Shown here: piece after piece, positions 12,236-24,845 of the stretch
Position numbering within the stretch: position 1 is the first letter of the stretch
How the letters are laid out: each line of letters begins with the position of its first letter
Source of the DNA: Datura wrightii
Taxonomy: Eukaryota > Streptophyta > Magnoliopsida > Solanales > Solanaceae
Length of the DNA: 64,000 bases
NCBI GenBank assembly: GCA_035772735.1
Contig: JASDFA010000007.1
Span: 87,009,501 to 87,073,500, forward strand
Direction: 5' to 3'
Notes under the pieces: generated by a model
What the model was told of the DNA's origin: nothing
Seen by the model: the letters and a program-made list of their open reading frames with translations, nothing else
Databases searched by the model: none
Program-made: the position numbers and the translations under genes

Positions 12236-13543
12236 TATAACACCTTTAACTCATCCTTGTCTTCTGTCATAAACATACATTCCATATATTCGTAAACTTA
12301 TCCTTTCCAGTCGTTTCTTCATATCAAACTATACTTATTCAACTCAATTTATTTATCTAACATAAGACAGACGTGCCTTAACACCACATAATCGATGAAC
12401 TTTTCTAACCATACGCAAATTTATACACTACCAAGACAGATGATTAACTCCAATACCACTTTTCATTCACTACTTAAGATACAAGATCAATGTTAAATCT
12501 GAGGCTCCACTTTTACCTTTGCTTTTACCATGGCCTGTTATGACGATCCTGATAACATAAACTAAAGCCTGATCTAGGGACAAAGAAAGAACTAAATCTC
12601 CAGGAGAAACTGAATGTTTGGCCACCCAGGGCCTTGAAACGCTACATTAGACCATAAATAATCCTTTTGACTTGGTCTCCCCACTTTATTCTACTCCTTT
12701 GTCGGTACTTGGAGACGGTGAATCAGATTCCTCTATCTTCTGAGAAAATGCTTGTATCCAAGCAATAGTCATTTCTGTTTGGGTAGACATTCCCAAACAC
12801 TCTCAAACTAGATAGGGTCCCAAACTAATACAATTGATATACTCTATCCCTCATATTCTGCATCCTATTTGAAGCATATTGGACCAAAGAATTAAACCTG
12901 AGACTATATTCATGAATACTCATGTTACGCTGCTTTAGGTTCAAAAACATACTAACTCAAACTCATTAAAGTTCACGTGATAAGTACTGATCCGTGATGG
13001 ATAGGGGATTTAGGCTCAAAACTCCCAGGCACTAGAGCTCTCAAAAGTATTTCCCCTGGACCCTACCATTAATTTCAACTGTTGATTTTTGAAACATCAC
13101 TATTTGGGTTAACATCTAAAATGCTTTCTCAAAATCTCGTCCCTTTGAAAAAGCTGAAGATGCTGGAGGATAAACAACTCTACCTCCTCTTGGCTCTACT
13201 GAAACTGGGACAACATGAGGGTCTGAATCCCTTCCCACAGTAGCTCTGACTAGAACCAAAGGAAATGTAACAAAGGGAGTAAAACAAAACTCACTTTCAG
13301 CATATAATCTTTTTTTTGGATCGACAGGAGGGCGACTAGGACCCTTTCAAGCATCAGTGTCAACAAATCTCATAGCCATCTGCCTTACTCCAGGGGAATT
13401 CTAAAACATAAGCATGATTTATATTTCAAACACCCCTTACATCTTTGCTCTATAGCATGATCTATTAATGAAAAAAGTGAAACAACTTCCAAATGTCCTG
13501 TAGCATCATGATTATAAGTATGGTGCGCAACATACCCATAAGC

Positions 13544-13565
13544 AAGACTCTACTAGACACGGCTT
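13544..13565 (-). other. Conserved leader block (F copy)
   Basis: A 22-base block, in sense starting AAGCCGTG and ending GTAGAGTCTT, between primer site and internal region. Near-identical copies sit at the matching place in E, I and B. Confidence 0.75.
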
Positions 13566-13589
13566 GTGGACTCCTTAGGATATGACTTC

Positions 13590-13602
13590 TCTCTGATACC
13601 AA
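13590..13602 (-). other. Element F primer binding site
   Basis: The minus strand reads TTGGTATCAGAGAGA next to the right LTR, matching the iMet tRNA 3' end as in the chromoviruses B, E and I. Confidence 0.85.
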
Positions 13603-13605
13603 GTC

Positions 13606-16600
13606 TATCACGCCCCAAAACTAGGGTAGGGAACAACTGGCACTCAATTCATGATTAATCAAGAAGCCGACAATATGACATCTGTAACTGTAACACTTAG
13701 GCCATCCAAGCCACCTGTCACAATCAACTAGAGTATAAACTGGACCAATATGGTCTCAAGAATATAGGGTAAACAACTGAAATGCATTCAACACAAAGAG
13801 TGTGCTAAACCAAGCAACAATGAGCCGACGAGGCCACAAACTGAATAACACTATACACACTAAGTCCACAAGGCCTCTAAAGAGTAAACTGATTAAACAG
13901 GGCTCCGACCTACCCATAACAGCATCTGAAAACTCAAGCATATATAGCTAAGCGCTAGCTCCAAGAAGAAAGAAGCATACCAACACATCCTAGATCTCAT
14001 TAACTGCTACTGCAACAAGCAGTCCCGACCTTTACCTGCACCTGCAGTACGAACGCAGGTCCCCAAGCGAAGGGACGTCAGCACGAATGAAATGTACTGG
14101 TATGTAAGGCTGAAATTGTAAATATGAGATAACAATCTTGTAATAACTAACTCAACACAAACATATAAAGGATAGATATAACCTAGAACTCTGCAACCTG
14201 TAATTTACAACAACTTACTATAACATAAGTGAATTCAAGATAACCGAACCAGGAATAAGGAATAGTAACAACCTGGAATCCTAGAAATCGAAACCTGATA
14301 ATAACTCTATAATGATATGAAAATGCAATTAAGAAATGCACAAGAAGCAAACTATAGCTATAACTCCAGCGACCAGCCAAACATAAATTCATAAATATAA
14401 AATTCGTCCAGCTAGTGTACCACACCAGTGTAAAATAAAAATATCTCCAGCCGGCGTACCACACTGGGGTAAAATAAAAATATCTCCAGCCGGCGTACTA
14501 CACGGGGGTAAAATAAAAATATCTCCAGTCGGCGTACCACACCGAGGTAAAATAAAAATAAATATCAATCAAAATAATAAATGGAGTTGATAAGGATCAT
14601 ACAGACTATCTGTATACTGACAACCATGAAATATGCCGACTCAGTAATGATAACATGTGAAGGATCTTACCACGACCCCAAATACTACAATTATTTCATA
14701 CACATATAGGCTTTTCATTTAGAATTTAAATACATACATATGCTGTGAATGAATTCTAGGGAAGTTCCTAGGACTGGAATATCATAAAGACTGTGTAGAC
14801 ACACGTTCATGATTTTAAACATCTCCTAGCAATAGTAACACGGGGAGCAGAGAGGAATAGCTTAATTTAACATTTTCTATTAACAATCTTAACATTCATT
14901 CCGTGCTTATACTCGTTTGACTTTCATAATTTCATATCATGAATTGTGAGCACACCTCATTCGTCGCACATCATATCACATCTCAAGGTAATTTATCAAT
15001 AGGAAGACATAACTCACGTATCTCAAACATGGAGCTCTTCAACATAAAAATGCAAGGCAATTGTTTAGGGGTTGCCTTAAGATAAATAAAGACTTATAGT
15101 CATGCTTTAGATAATATAGGAAAGGCTCGTGGTAAAATTTGCAATATATGAGGAGCTTAGAAAAGCTTAGCGGCATTATAAACAATTTAGAAACTTCCAA
15201 TAAAAAAATCCTTTAAAAACTTTAAAAGCTAATCCAACTCTTAGAACAAGTAATCAATGATAAATATTTAAAAGTACGATGAAGAGCTTCTCTTTAGCTT
15301 GAGTCACTATCTCAAAATATTCGATTCTAATCATTTCTTATGAAGTTAACACTTTACTGGCCTTTTAGTAGCTTAACACAACTGAACATAAACAACTTTA
15401 TTTATAACGTTTTTGCTAAAAGTCTTTAGAACAGGGTAAATTTTCTAGCCATTTGCATAACTCATTAACAATCGTAACACTTATCATCTAATTCAACAAT
15501 CTTTATCTCTACTTTTTGTATTCATCTTAAATCCTTTTCCATACAGGATTCGTCATTCCCTACTTAATTATTTACTCTCGTGTTCACTATTCCAGCAATT
15601 CTTATATGCACTTACCTTTTTACCTAATTGCCAACCTTGTCACTTAAACATCGTCTTGCTCATATTTTAACATCGCTCAAAGGTTCATGAAATCACCTAT
15701 GGATAGAGGGCATATAACTCACATATTACCTTAAAAGGTCTAACATTTTTCCTATCTCTCCTTTGCTACTAGCGCCTCAACTTTTACACTTAGGTTAATT
15801 TCCTTACACATATACAACTTTTAAAGAACATGAAACATGTCTACTCAAAGCCATAAGGAAGTCTAAGGAGGTCTAGATAACTCAAGTGCTCTAATAAAAC
15901 TATAGCGACTTTCTAAAGGCAAACCTTGCCGCTTTAGTGCGTAACTTAAACGTAAGCATAAACGTGTATATATATATATGATTTTATTATAACTTGTTAA
16001 CATCTAGATATTGTGTATAACCTACCCATGAAGATGGTTCCATAGAAATATCAATAGTTTACCCGTTCGGGTTCTATTTTTCAAGTTAAATGTATCGGTT
16101 AATTAAGAAACACATTAATTAGTTGCTTAGCTTAAGGGACAGGGATCAGGGAACCTTCTCATGGCCCCGGGTACCTTAAAACATGCATATAAGAGGGTAT
16201 CTAACTATTGTAAGGAAATTCCATTTCATTACCCTCGTTAGTCCTTTTTGAGTTAAAACCGATTTCAAATATTAGGTTCATCCGCGCGTCATCATCTTTA
16301 CATATTTACTAATTTCCTTAGCAACCATAATGTGAAACAACTTTGACACCACAGATACATAATATAATGTAAAGGACCAGCTCACAATGCCCACGCCTAG
16401 GGGACTTCAGACTCAATTTACAAATATGACCATAATCGAAGGCAATTGCCCTCTTCACTTTGCATTCATGTGTTCAAACTCTTTAGCAAGTGCACAACTT
16501 AATACCAAGTATTTCTAACAACTGGGAAGAATCATAATATGCTACTACAGAATCTCAAGTACAGGGGAATGCCAGATTCATCCTCGGCATGAATTCGTGC

Positions 16601-17896
16601 TTGAAAATCAAGAGACAAAGAGCGCCTTACATGCCTTTTTTTCAGCGAGCTTTCTTGTGTCGTTTCTTTCTTTCAAAAACCAGAACTTTATCCCTTTAAA
16701 TTACTTGAATTTATCACCAAGTGACAAGTCTGTTTTGAGAAAACTTATCCAGCCAAAACATTACATCAATAGGCAGTCACAACACAAAAAAATAAGGTGA
16801 CACTTAGCATTTCTTATTTCAACTTGTTTCTACAACTTTGGGGGGAAATCGAGGTAGGAAATTACCTAACTTTTCTCATGAAAAACTCCCACAAATATAG
16901 AGTATAGTCTCAGAAAAACACAGCTGTTCCAACCTTCAAAAACGAGCAGAACTTCAACAACAACATACCGATAACGGCTGCCCAACATAATCTCCAACTT
17001 CTAGCTTTAGGTAGGACTTTTAGGCAAGTTTAGCAATTAGAAACACTTACCATTTGCATTATTATATTCTTGGATATAATAGAAGTATTTTCCTCCAAAT
17101 CACTTCCCAATATCTCAGCAATCTTGCTGCCCAAAGCGCAGCAACATAACGGCACAACAACTACAACAAGTCAACATACAAACCATAACTTTCTTCTAGT
17201 TTTCCTTCAAAAATTCATACACTTATTAGAGATTTCAAAAGAGGGAAGTGAATTACTATTTATTATGAATAATTCCTTCTAAGATGGAGTATAACTTTAG
17301 CTCAAAATAGTCCCAAACACGCAGCGACAACACTGTCAAAACGAAGCTACAAGGCAGCAAGATCTTCACCACAACGTTGCCTTTACTTCCATCAACTTTT
17401 GCTTGAGCTTTGATGGTGTTTTCTTGAGGGATTTCTCTTGGTTTCTTAGCCTTTGCTTCTGGAAAAGAGATTATTTTAGAGGGTAAGCGAGCACCTCAAA
17501 CATGGAAAATTTGAAAATGATTTCATAACAAAAAACTTAACATATAAGGATGTTTGGGCGGTGGCCGTTTTTAGGGCAGTGGGCATGTCACTGCCCGATA
17601 GTGCCACCGTAAAAAGCCTATAAATTTTTATTTTGATCTCCGATTGACGTTCCCTCTAATGTTCTAAAAACTAGACTCAAAGATCTTTAATTTTATAGGT
17701 TGTGGGGCTTCTAGTTCTTTATATATTGGGAGATATGGTTGTTTAAAATTGACCCTAATTTATAAACTTCACATACACTTTGTTTCTCCATTCGTACACA
17801 TTTTCCTTATCATCTACTAACAATATACAACCTGTACTTTCCTTATCATAGAATACAAACATCAAATAATTACCAAAAGTTTTTTGGGGTGTAATA
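13606..17896 (-). repeat. Element F 5' LTR (right)
   Basis: 4291 bases, the direct-repeat partner of 7884-12201. It begins TATCACGCCCC (TG changed to TA) and ends GGGTGTAATA (CA changed to TA). The terminal changes and scattered substitutions show that F is not recent. Confidence 0.88.
14411..14565. repeat. 39-base tandem repeat in F right LTR
   Basis: About four units containing CACACTGGGGTAAAATAAAA, matching the array at 8697-8855. Confidence 0.85.
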
Positions 17897-17901
17897 ATAA
17901 C

Positions 17902-18153
17902 ATTTTCAATACCAGATCACAAAACGAGTCATCATGTGACCCGTGGGCTAGGCCACGAGTCGTGAAGTGACTCGTGGGGAAGGCACCGTGCTTGGTTTAA
18001 TGTTTGGGAAAAAATTTAGTGACCACAGATGTGACCATGAGGCATGGTCAATACCACGTTCAGTCAAGTGAGTCGTTGTCAAGGGTTGACTAAAAGTTGG
18101 AAAAGTTCATGCAGTGTACTTAACGGGTCCTCACCACAACTCGTTTGGGACAC
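17902..18153 (+). repeat. Element E 5' LTR, piece 2
   Basis: Continues E's 5' LTR directly after F and aligns with 36153-36406 of the 3' LTR. It is rich in the odd palindrome ACGAGTCGT/ACGACTCGT, e.g. CCACGAGTCGTGAAG. It ends at GGGACAC, where G inserted. Confidence 0.88.
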
Positions 18154-19776
18154 ATATAATGCTCAAAGAATACCTCCTACCGAAGAATGAAGCTAACGTT
18201 GTCAATAAAGAACCCAACTAAGATGTTGGGGTCGAACCCCCAGGGAATATAGAAGAGCTAGACTAAATCCGGTAATTGAACTTGTTAGGTAGTTACTCCA
18301 AATTGGGGGTTTTAAAGAAAACAGTAATTAAAAACACAATTGAAATTATAGGTGAAATCAAGATTTGAAGATAACTAGGGTTTGTGTTTCCCATGGGTTC
18401 ATAACTGCTTTGGGTATACATACGTGATCATCACCAATGCTTACTTGTAGAGTTGATAACTGGGGTTCATCCAAATGACTGACCAATCCCTATTGACTGA
18501 CTATACTCAATCACCCGACCAGGTCTCATGAGTGATTACAATTTAACCGTTATCAATATGTCCCAAATTTAACTATCCTGCGACCACAACTCAAGTTAAT
18601 ACAATGATCATCAAGATCAAGGCTTTGTTGTAATTCTCTTTTCCTAATCTCTACCTCTTAGACCTAAGCAAGTAAAGAATTCGGGCAAGTCCTAATGTTG
18701 TACACCATTAAGAAACGTTTAAGCATGAAGAGAATACAATACAAGTGTTTTGCATTGGTCTTGAATCAATTTTATGTAACCCTAGCTTGTTAATCCACCT
18801 TGGTTCCCACAACCCTAGCTATGGAGGTTTTCGCCTCTCATAGTTGCAAGATTGTGATTTGTTTGCATAATTAAAGACACAAATCAGTAGTTACAATTCT
18901 AATTGAGAGAAAAACTTCCTTGAATTAATCAGCAAAATCCTTAAGAACAATATGAAGATTAAGAAAAGGTTGATCACAAGTTGAACAACTCAATTCTCAC
19001 GTTTCTATCTTCTTAATTTCGTTGCTAATCATTTCTAATCACTCCTAATTACTTCTCGACTACTCTCTTATGAAAATAAAACATAAAACGTATTTATACA
19101 GACATAAAAATATTTTTCCTAATCTAATAGGGTAAACTTCCATATCTGCTGTCGCTCGTGCCACAGTTAGACCTACGACCCGTGACAGGATTGTACGGGT
19201 CGTACTTGCCATCTGTAGGTCTTTAACTTGGTAAAATATGGCTAAGAGTTCGTTCTTTGGTACGACTCATACCATCTTCCTATGATTCGTACTGAGCTTT
19301 CGTGGTTTAAATCTGAAGACTGAAATTTTTTGAAGTTTGTCATGAGTGCCTTGATACGACTCATACCTTGCCATTACGACTCGTACCTTGCCATTACGAC
19401 TCGTACTATAGTCATCCGTACCCAGAGTCAGCTTTTGTGCAATTTTTCTGAATCTTTCCATGAATTAAAGTTACAACCTATACAACGATCATACGACCTG
19501 TACTGTGAGTCATGGGTTGCATCTTTCTCAGCTTATCCTTCTGAACATTTCCACGAGTATTAGTACGATTCGTACCATCAGTGCACGACTCGTACTGAGA
19601 CTGTCAGTTTGGCTCATTTTCTGCTCTTTTAAGCTTTGTTTGCACAATCTTGTTCCAACACCTAAGTTTACCTAATAACACAAGTAAAGTACCTCATATC
19701 CATATAATCATACCTAAGTCCATGCTATTTTCATTAGTTTTGAGCGTCGAAAGTGTTGTAAATCCACAGAACATCA
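18154..19776 (-). repeat. Element G 3' LTR (left)
   Basis: 1623 bases, starting ATATAATGCTC (partner TGATAATGGTC) and ending ACATCA. The 19150-19610 part is a cluster of TACGACTCGTACC-type odd palindromes. It includes a 20-base perfect tandem duplication near 19366-19405 that is single in the right LTR. Confidence 0.88.
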
Positions 19777-21538
19777 ACACCCTCAACTTAAGACTTTTGC
19801 ATATCCTCAGGCAAAGAAAAGAAAAACTAAAACACGACGCTCAACTAGAAAATAAACCGAGGATACTACAGCCAATATGTAACAAAAATTTGGTATACGT
19901 ACAACAACTTCTGACCCTTTCTCCATGGACTAGCATTATCTAATGTACTAGAAGAATCCAAAAAACATGCTAAATAGGGATCAATACATGTCATCTAGTT
20001 ATCAACAGGCAACCAAGTCATCACCAATGCTTTTCACACAGATCAATGGCAAAAACAAAAATAATTCATGTACCCTCACAACAAATGAAGTCCCCATTCA
20101 CAGATATAGTATAAAATATGTATGGGACTAGACAAGTGAAACACTCACCCTCAAAAAGAAGTTCCAAGTACCATGTATCAGATACCATAGGCTTGCCCTT
20201 ATTTTCTCTACTTCAGTCTATCACATGGTTAGATTAGGATCACTATAGCACTTTGATATGGCTTGTAATGTGGGATTCGGGCTGGACATTATAAAGATGA
20301 GAGATTTTTAAGTGACTATTCCTTCCTTGGCACTACATACATTGGCTTCACCTTTCACCTTTTTCACCCTTTATTCCTTTCATTCCTTTTCTTCCCTTTT
20401 CACATTTTTTGTATACATTTGCATGGGTGTGGTGTATTTTCAACTTTTTCAGCATTTTTATTTTCTTTTGAAATTTCTTTTTTCAGGATTCTGAATATTT
20501 TTCATCTCTTTATTTCACCACACTACACGTCATTTTTCACCTTTTTCTCTTTTCTTTCCATTTTTCTCATTCCCACTATTTACGCACCCCTACTCTATCC
20601 ATCCTCAACTTAGGCATTTTTCCTATGTTGAGGTTCATGATATCCAAGGAAGGAACAGGGCCAAAATAGGTTCATTATAAACAAATGGGTACGGTTCATA
20701 GGTTAATCTAAGAAAAAATGGGTCAATTAAGGCTCAAAATTGGGATCAAGGGATTCATGTGATTTTGGTAGCGTTATATAGGCTAAAAGTGAGCTAAGCA
20801 AAAATGTCCTATGATCATATCCTAACCAACCATCCTTATCCTTGCAAAGACCAACAAGGCAAGTTCTAGATCTTCTACACAATACTGAACTAAGTACTTC
20901 ACCTCTCTCTCATGGCACGTGAACTATATTCACCTCACCCATCTGGTTTACACATGGCTTAACAAGACTAATGCTAATAAACTAAATGACATCAAAAGAT
21001 CCACTGAAATCATGCATGTAGTCACAAATACATAGCTAATGAATTAAAAGAATTTTAAAATAGGGTCAATTTTTTTTCAAAAATCAAAACTTGTGCAATT
21101 TTTTATTGCCTGAATACTCCTAAATTATTTTCTATTTAAACAAAAATCACAAACTAAAAATAAAGATCCTAACCATGCTGGTTCTACTAGATAGCATGTC
21201 CGAGGGAAAAGAAACACAACAAGAAAAACCCTCGGACGTATCAAAAATCCCAAAAATAACAAGCACATCCCCTCCCCTTTTTAAAAATTTGGCTTTGTCC
21301 CCGAAGCATGGGATAGAAGAACAAAGGGAAGGGAACATACCTAAGGCTACTCAAACTTCACCCTGTAGAGGAGGTACCTCCACTGTAACCATGGCGCTAG
21401 CGATAGTCGGTGCACTCCTTGAAGTATCCACAGGGGGAGTGGTTACCCCCTCAGTAGTCTTGGCTGCTTCAACTGCCTCAGTGTGAATCGGGGCTGAGGT
21501 ATGGTGGAGCTGCCCGCTCCTCTAGCTCACTCTTGCAG
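19777..21538 (-). other. Element G 3' noncoding region
   Basis: Begins with a weak polypurine tract (minus; plus ACACCCTCAACTT) next to the LTR. It has T-rich and C-rich plus-strand stretches and shares blocks with H at 1-1800. The 103-codon plus-strand ORF at 21175-21486 has no homology I recognise and lies antisense, so I do not call it. Confidence 0.6.
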
Positions 21539-23411
21539 CTATGACATATGTGCGTCATGATTATGCAAGATCTCCGCTCTGGCCCGCTTACATTCTCTCC
21601 TCTCTTTCTTCCACTTCTTCCTCCGACTTTCCTCTTCATCATCTTCATCAGCTCTCTTTTTTCCCTTGTCTCCAGTAACTACCGTCGGCTCCCAGTAAGC
21701 CGCCAAATCAATCTCCTTGTAAAATTCTGCATCTAAGTCTGGAAGAGTAGGGGCTGCTATAACTGTCGGTTGTCGTGATGACAACTCAACTACTTGGCTC
21801 TAAAAAGCCCCCAACTCCTCACGGAGATTGTTGGTGTCTGTCTTCTCCGCCATTCGTGTATTGAGATGACTCTCAAATCGATTAGGCGAGCATGTAGAGC
21901 CTAAGCTGCTGCATCTATCTCCGCCTTGACCCATGGCTTTACATTTTCCATCATGGAATCTTTTGCTCTGCCATGGTCAACCATTTAGCAAACTTCTGAA
22001 GGAAGTCTTGTGGCACCGCAACATGCGCTGCCGGAGTTTGAGTCTGCAATTTTGGTGGTGGTGTGGTAGATGTGCTAGGAGCTACATTTGAATAACCGAC
22101 ATCTGTAGCCGGTGTCTCGCTCTGCTCCTGGATAATAGGGGCATTCACCTGTGTGCCTCCTACTGGCTTAGCCAATGGAACTTTTGTGGGTACTCGGCCT
22201 CAGCTTACCAGGTTTATTTCATCCCTAATAAGTCCGATATCTGCAATCCTCTAGCCTTTGATTAGACGCTTCTCACCCCGTCGTACTGGCACCCCTGCCC
22301 CTGTACATAACCTAAATACAAGACTCGGGAATGGGATGGTAGTGCTTACTCCCACCGCCCGGTCTTGTATCTCATCTACAATGATCCTCGGGATGTTGAT
22401 TGGATAGCGGCACATGAGGCCTGCCATCAAAGCTGCCCTGTCAGCACTGAGGGTGTTGTCATTGACTGTGGATGCTAGTCGGTGGCGTACTAGTGTCCAG
22501 CAGGCCATAGCAATAAAATTCAACGAACTCTTGGTAACCTGATTTCCTCCAGCAACCCACTCAACTCCCTTCTTGTCCTCAACAATCACCTCTGCCAGCC
22601 ACTACAACTGCCTCTGTTTTTTTTCCAAACCTAGCTGCCTGTTCTGCTTCATTGCCTCCACCTTGTACTCGTATTCTGGCATCATCCGTGTAGGAAGGAA
22701 TTGTGGTCCATATAGAATCAGAGCGATGGTCTACTCAGATATGTCAACCTCTCGACCTCAAACTACAAAACCATCCAGACGAGGCTGGTCTTTTATTTTC
22801 TGCCTCTACTTCGCCTTTATCTCCATGGTGGCCAAATAGTTGGTGTAGAACTCCCAGACCATTTCTGTTGTATACTGAGCTGGAGTCTTGGCCATCTACT
22901 CGAAATAATAGAAACTAAATATCTGCTTCATCTCCAACTTCATTGAGCGAGATAGTGAGGATCCGCGACTCTTCCTGGATGCTCCGCCTTGGCTTGTTTT
23001 GATAGTGAGAGTAATGCCCTGCTCATAAATCTCTCTAGCTCTAGGCACTCTCCACCGGACTGTGCAGTTCTCTCAGGTGGGGTATGTTCTTGTGTAGCAT
23101 CTAGGGCCTTCATCGCTGCCACTTGCTTCCTCAGACCCTTCTTCTGTATTTGAGTCATTTCCCGACTCCTGATTATCTCTTCTATCTCCCTCCTCGGACT
23201 GGGGAGCTTGGGCAGATGTGGCAGTGGCTGCTTCAGCTTGTGCTCTTGCTTTTGCCCTAGTGGTTCTAGTTTCGTCTGTGTCTGAAGTGTTCTGGTAGTC
23301 CTCAACCGAACCACTAGGGGAGTTTCCTGCTTGCCTAGCCTCGGACTCAGATGTTTCATCAATTAATGTTCTCCAGGTTGTTACTTTGGATGCATTTCGC
23401 TTTTGTGCCAT
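21539..23411 (-). pseudogene. Element G ORF2: putative plant transposon protein domain (PF20167-like)
   Basis: Proposed start at the Met at 23411 (MAQKRNASK). The N-terminal 110 residues are acidic and Ser/Glu-rich. After a frameshift near 23075-23360 the sequence includes CLELERFMSRALLSLSKQAK. The 22589-22251 ORF, with ALMAGLMCRYPINIPRIIVDEI, is the core that I recognise as the plant-restricted domain often labelled transposase or putative plant transposon protein. Its biochemical role is unknown. A Pro/Thr/Gln-rich linker (22175-21951) and a basic tail (KKRADEDDEEESRRKKWKK) follow. Several stops and at least two frameshifts make it a pseudogene. It lies in the same orientation as gag-protease and 1.4 kb downstream. 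The domain name rests on memory of the family. Confidence 0.72.
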
Positions 23412-23459
23412 TGTACCTAGGAAAAAAGAGTTAGAATTCCATATTTGAGAAAGAAAAAT

Positions 23460-23790
23460 TAGAAAACAAAGTTTTAGATTCTCATCACGGGTCGACAGTA
23501 CGAGTCGTACCAAGACAGTACAACTTGTATGAAGACCCAGGAATCCTTTATGTATGTTACAACTCATAGGTATGATTTGTACCATGAAGGTATAACTCGT
23601 ACCCTGAGTCTTCTGATGAGGCTTCAGTTATGGCATCTTCTATAATTTTCCACGACTCATGGTATGACCCATAGGTCGATTCCACGAGTCATAGGTAGGA
23701 CTTTTCTGTGCAACTTTGTTCAATTCTTTGGTACGAATGCTCAGTATGACTCGTAGTGACAAACTACGACCTGTACTGTGCTTCATACCA
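23460..23790. repeat. Internal ACGASTCGT cluster upstream of ORF2
   Basis: Repeated degenerate TACGAGTCGTACC units between the protease region and ORF2, similar to those in G's LTR. They occur outside the LTR as well, so the repeat was spread within the element or copied with an LTR segment. Confidence 0.65.
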
Positions 23791-24359
23791 CTTTAATGCC
23801 TTAGTCAATTTATGTTCAATTTGCAGGGGTTCCATTTTTCACAATTTGGGTACTCAGATTTCCCCCAGGTCTAGGCATATCATTCATCAATTAGACACTA
23901 CTCTTCCCTCCCCTTTTTAATCGTAACCCGTAAACCAAAAATTTTGAAAATTAAATTCACAAGCTCACTCCAACGATGAAAAAAATATGGTGTTTTCCAG
24001 TAGTTCATGGTTTATTTAGATCCCTGATCATTGTATTATTGAAATTTTTCGAACAAATTCATTACTCCCAGGGGTTCTGTCAGTCGAAGCTTCAAGTAAG
24101 CTAAAATTTTCCAATATTCAATGCACTACTTGTTGCTTCTTCCTTCTATTGAAAAATCACAAATGTAGGTTGAGAGCAACTTCGGTTGAGCAAGAAATTG
24201 CTCGTTTATTCTTTAGTTCTTGAGTTGCAGATTAGAGAGCTTGGGAGATAGTGTTTGTAGGTTTGTTTTGCTTGCATGGGAGAAGGGTCGGTTTTGGTAT
24301 GAAGTTTAAATAGGTTAGGGGGAAGATTTAAAACTCTAAACCGAGTCAGGTAATTTTGA

Positions 24360-24610
24360 AGTTTTTGACCCGTCACGACTCGTACCACAAGTAATAGGAA
24401 GACCCCACGACTCTTACCCTGGACCAGTGCTTCATAAAATTAAGAAACTTACTTGGGGACCTATGAGTGCATTCTACAACTCGTACAATGTGGGTACGGT
24501 TTGTATGATGACTTGTAGGTCGATTCTTTGAATAACTTCTCAGAACCTCACCACGACTGCTACTACGGCTCGTAGGATGACATCATGAGTCATACTGAGA
24601 GTCATAACAG
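24360..24610. repeat. Second internal ACGASTCGT cluster
   Basis: Further copies such as CACGACTCGTACCACAAG, between protease and ORF2. No ORF is present here. Confidence 0.6.
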
Positions 24611-24682
24611 CTGCTGTTTCAGCAGTATTTTAGCCTCCTATTTTTGTTTTCCCTGCACACTGAGTACACATTAGTTCAATAA

Positions 24683-24730
24683 CTTGGGTTGCCTCCCAAG
24701 AAACGCCTGATTTAACGTCGTGGCACGACG
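24683..24730 (-). other. Conserved post-protease hairpin block (G copy)
   Basis: CTTGGGTTGCCTCCCAAG (24683-24700) is a perfect 6-base inverted repeat with a 6-base loop. CGTCGTGGCACGACG (24716-24730) is a perfect 7-base inverted repeat around one base. The same block stands at 1807-1856 in H. Confidence 0.75.
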
Positions 24731-24845
24731 CAAGTCTCTTTACTACTCATAATTCATCAAGTGGCTTATATCCATCCTCTAGTGCTAAGACTACGCTGAA
24801 TTCCTTTGGTTGTTGCATTGACCGACAGATGTTAAAGGTGACCTC

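Larger units (their letters stand above)
12202..13605 (-). other. Element F internal region, noncoding
   Basis: 1404 bases without a usable ORF on either strand and without recognisable gag or pol remnants. The end next to the right LTR is chromovirus leader sequence. The rest shows nothing I can identify. Confidence 0.7.
7884..17896 (-). mobile_element. Element F: non-autonomous chromovirus-related element with 4.3-kb LTRs
   Basis: Two long direct repeats (7884-12201 and 13606-17896) enclose only 1.4 kb without coding sequence. A polypyrimidine run at 12202 and an iMet-type primer site next to 13606 fix the orientation as minus. F sits inside E's 5' LTR. Flanks ATAGG (7879-7883) and ATAAC (17897-17901) may be a decayed target duplication (3 of 5 match). 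Its leader beside the primer site closely resembles that of element I, so it probably depended on proteins of that lineage. This is a LARD-like layout. Confidence 0.85.

Noticed and set aside
21175..21486. 103-codon plus-strand ORF in element G as a possible host gene
   Set aside because: It lies antisense in the 3' part of G, has no recognisable domain, and its composition is that of the surrounding retroelement.
21539..23411. ORF2 of G as evidence for a DNA transposon insertion
   Set aside because: No terminal inverted repeats or separate target duplication around it. It lies inside the LTR element in the same orientation as gag.
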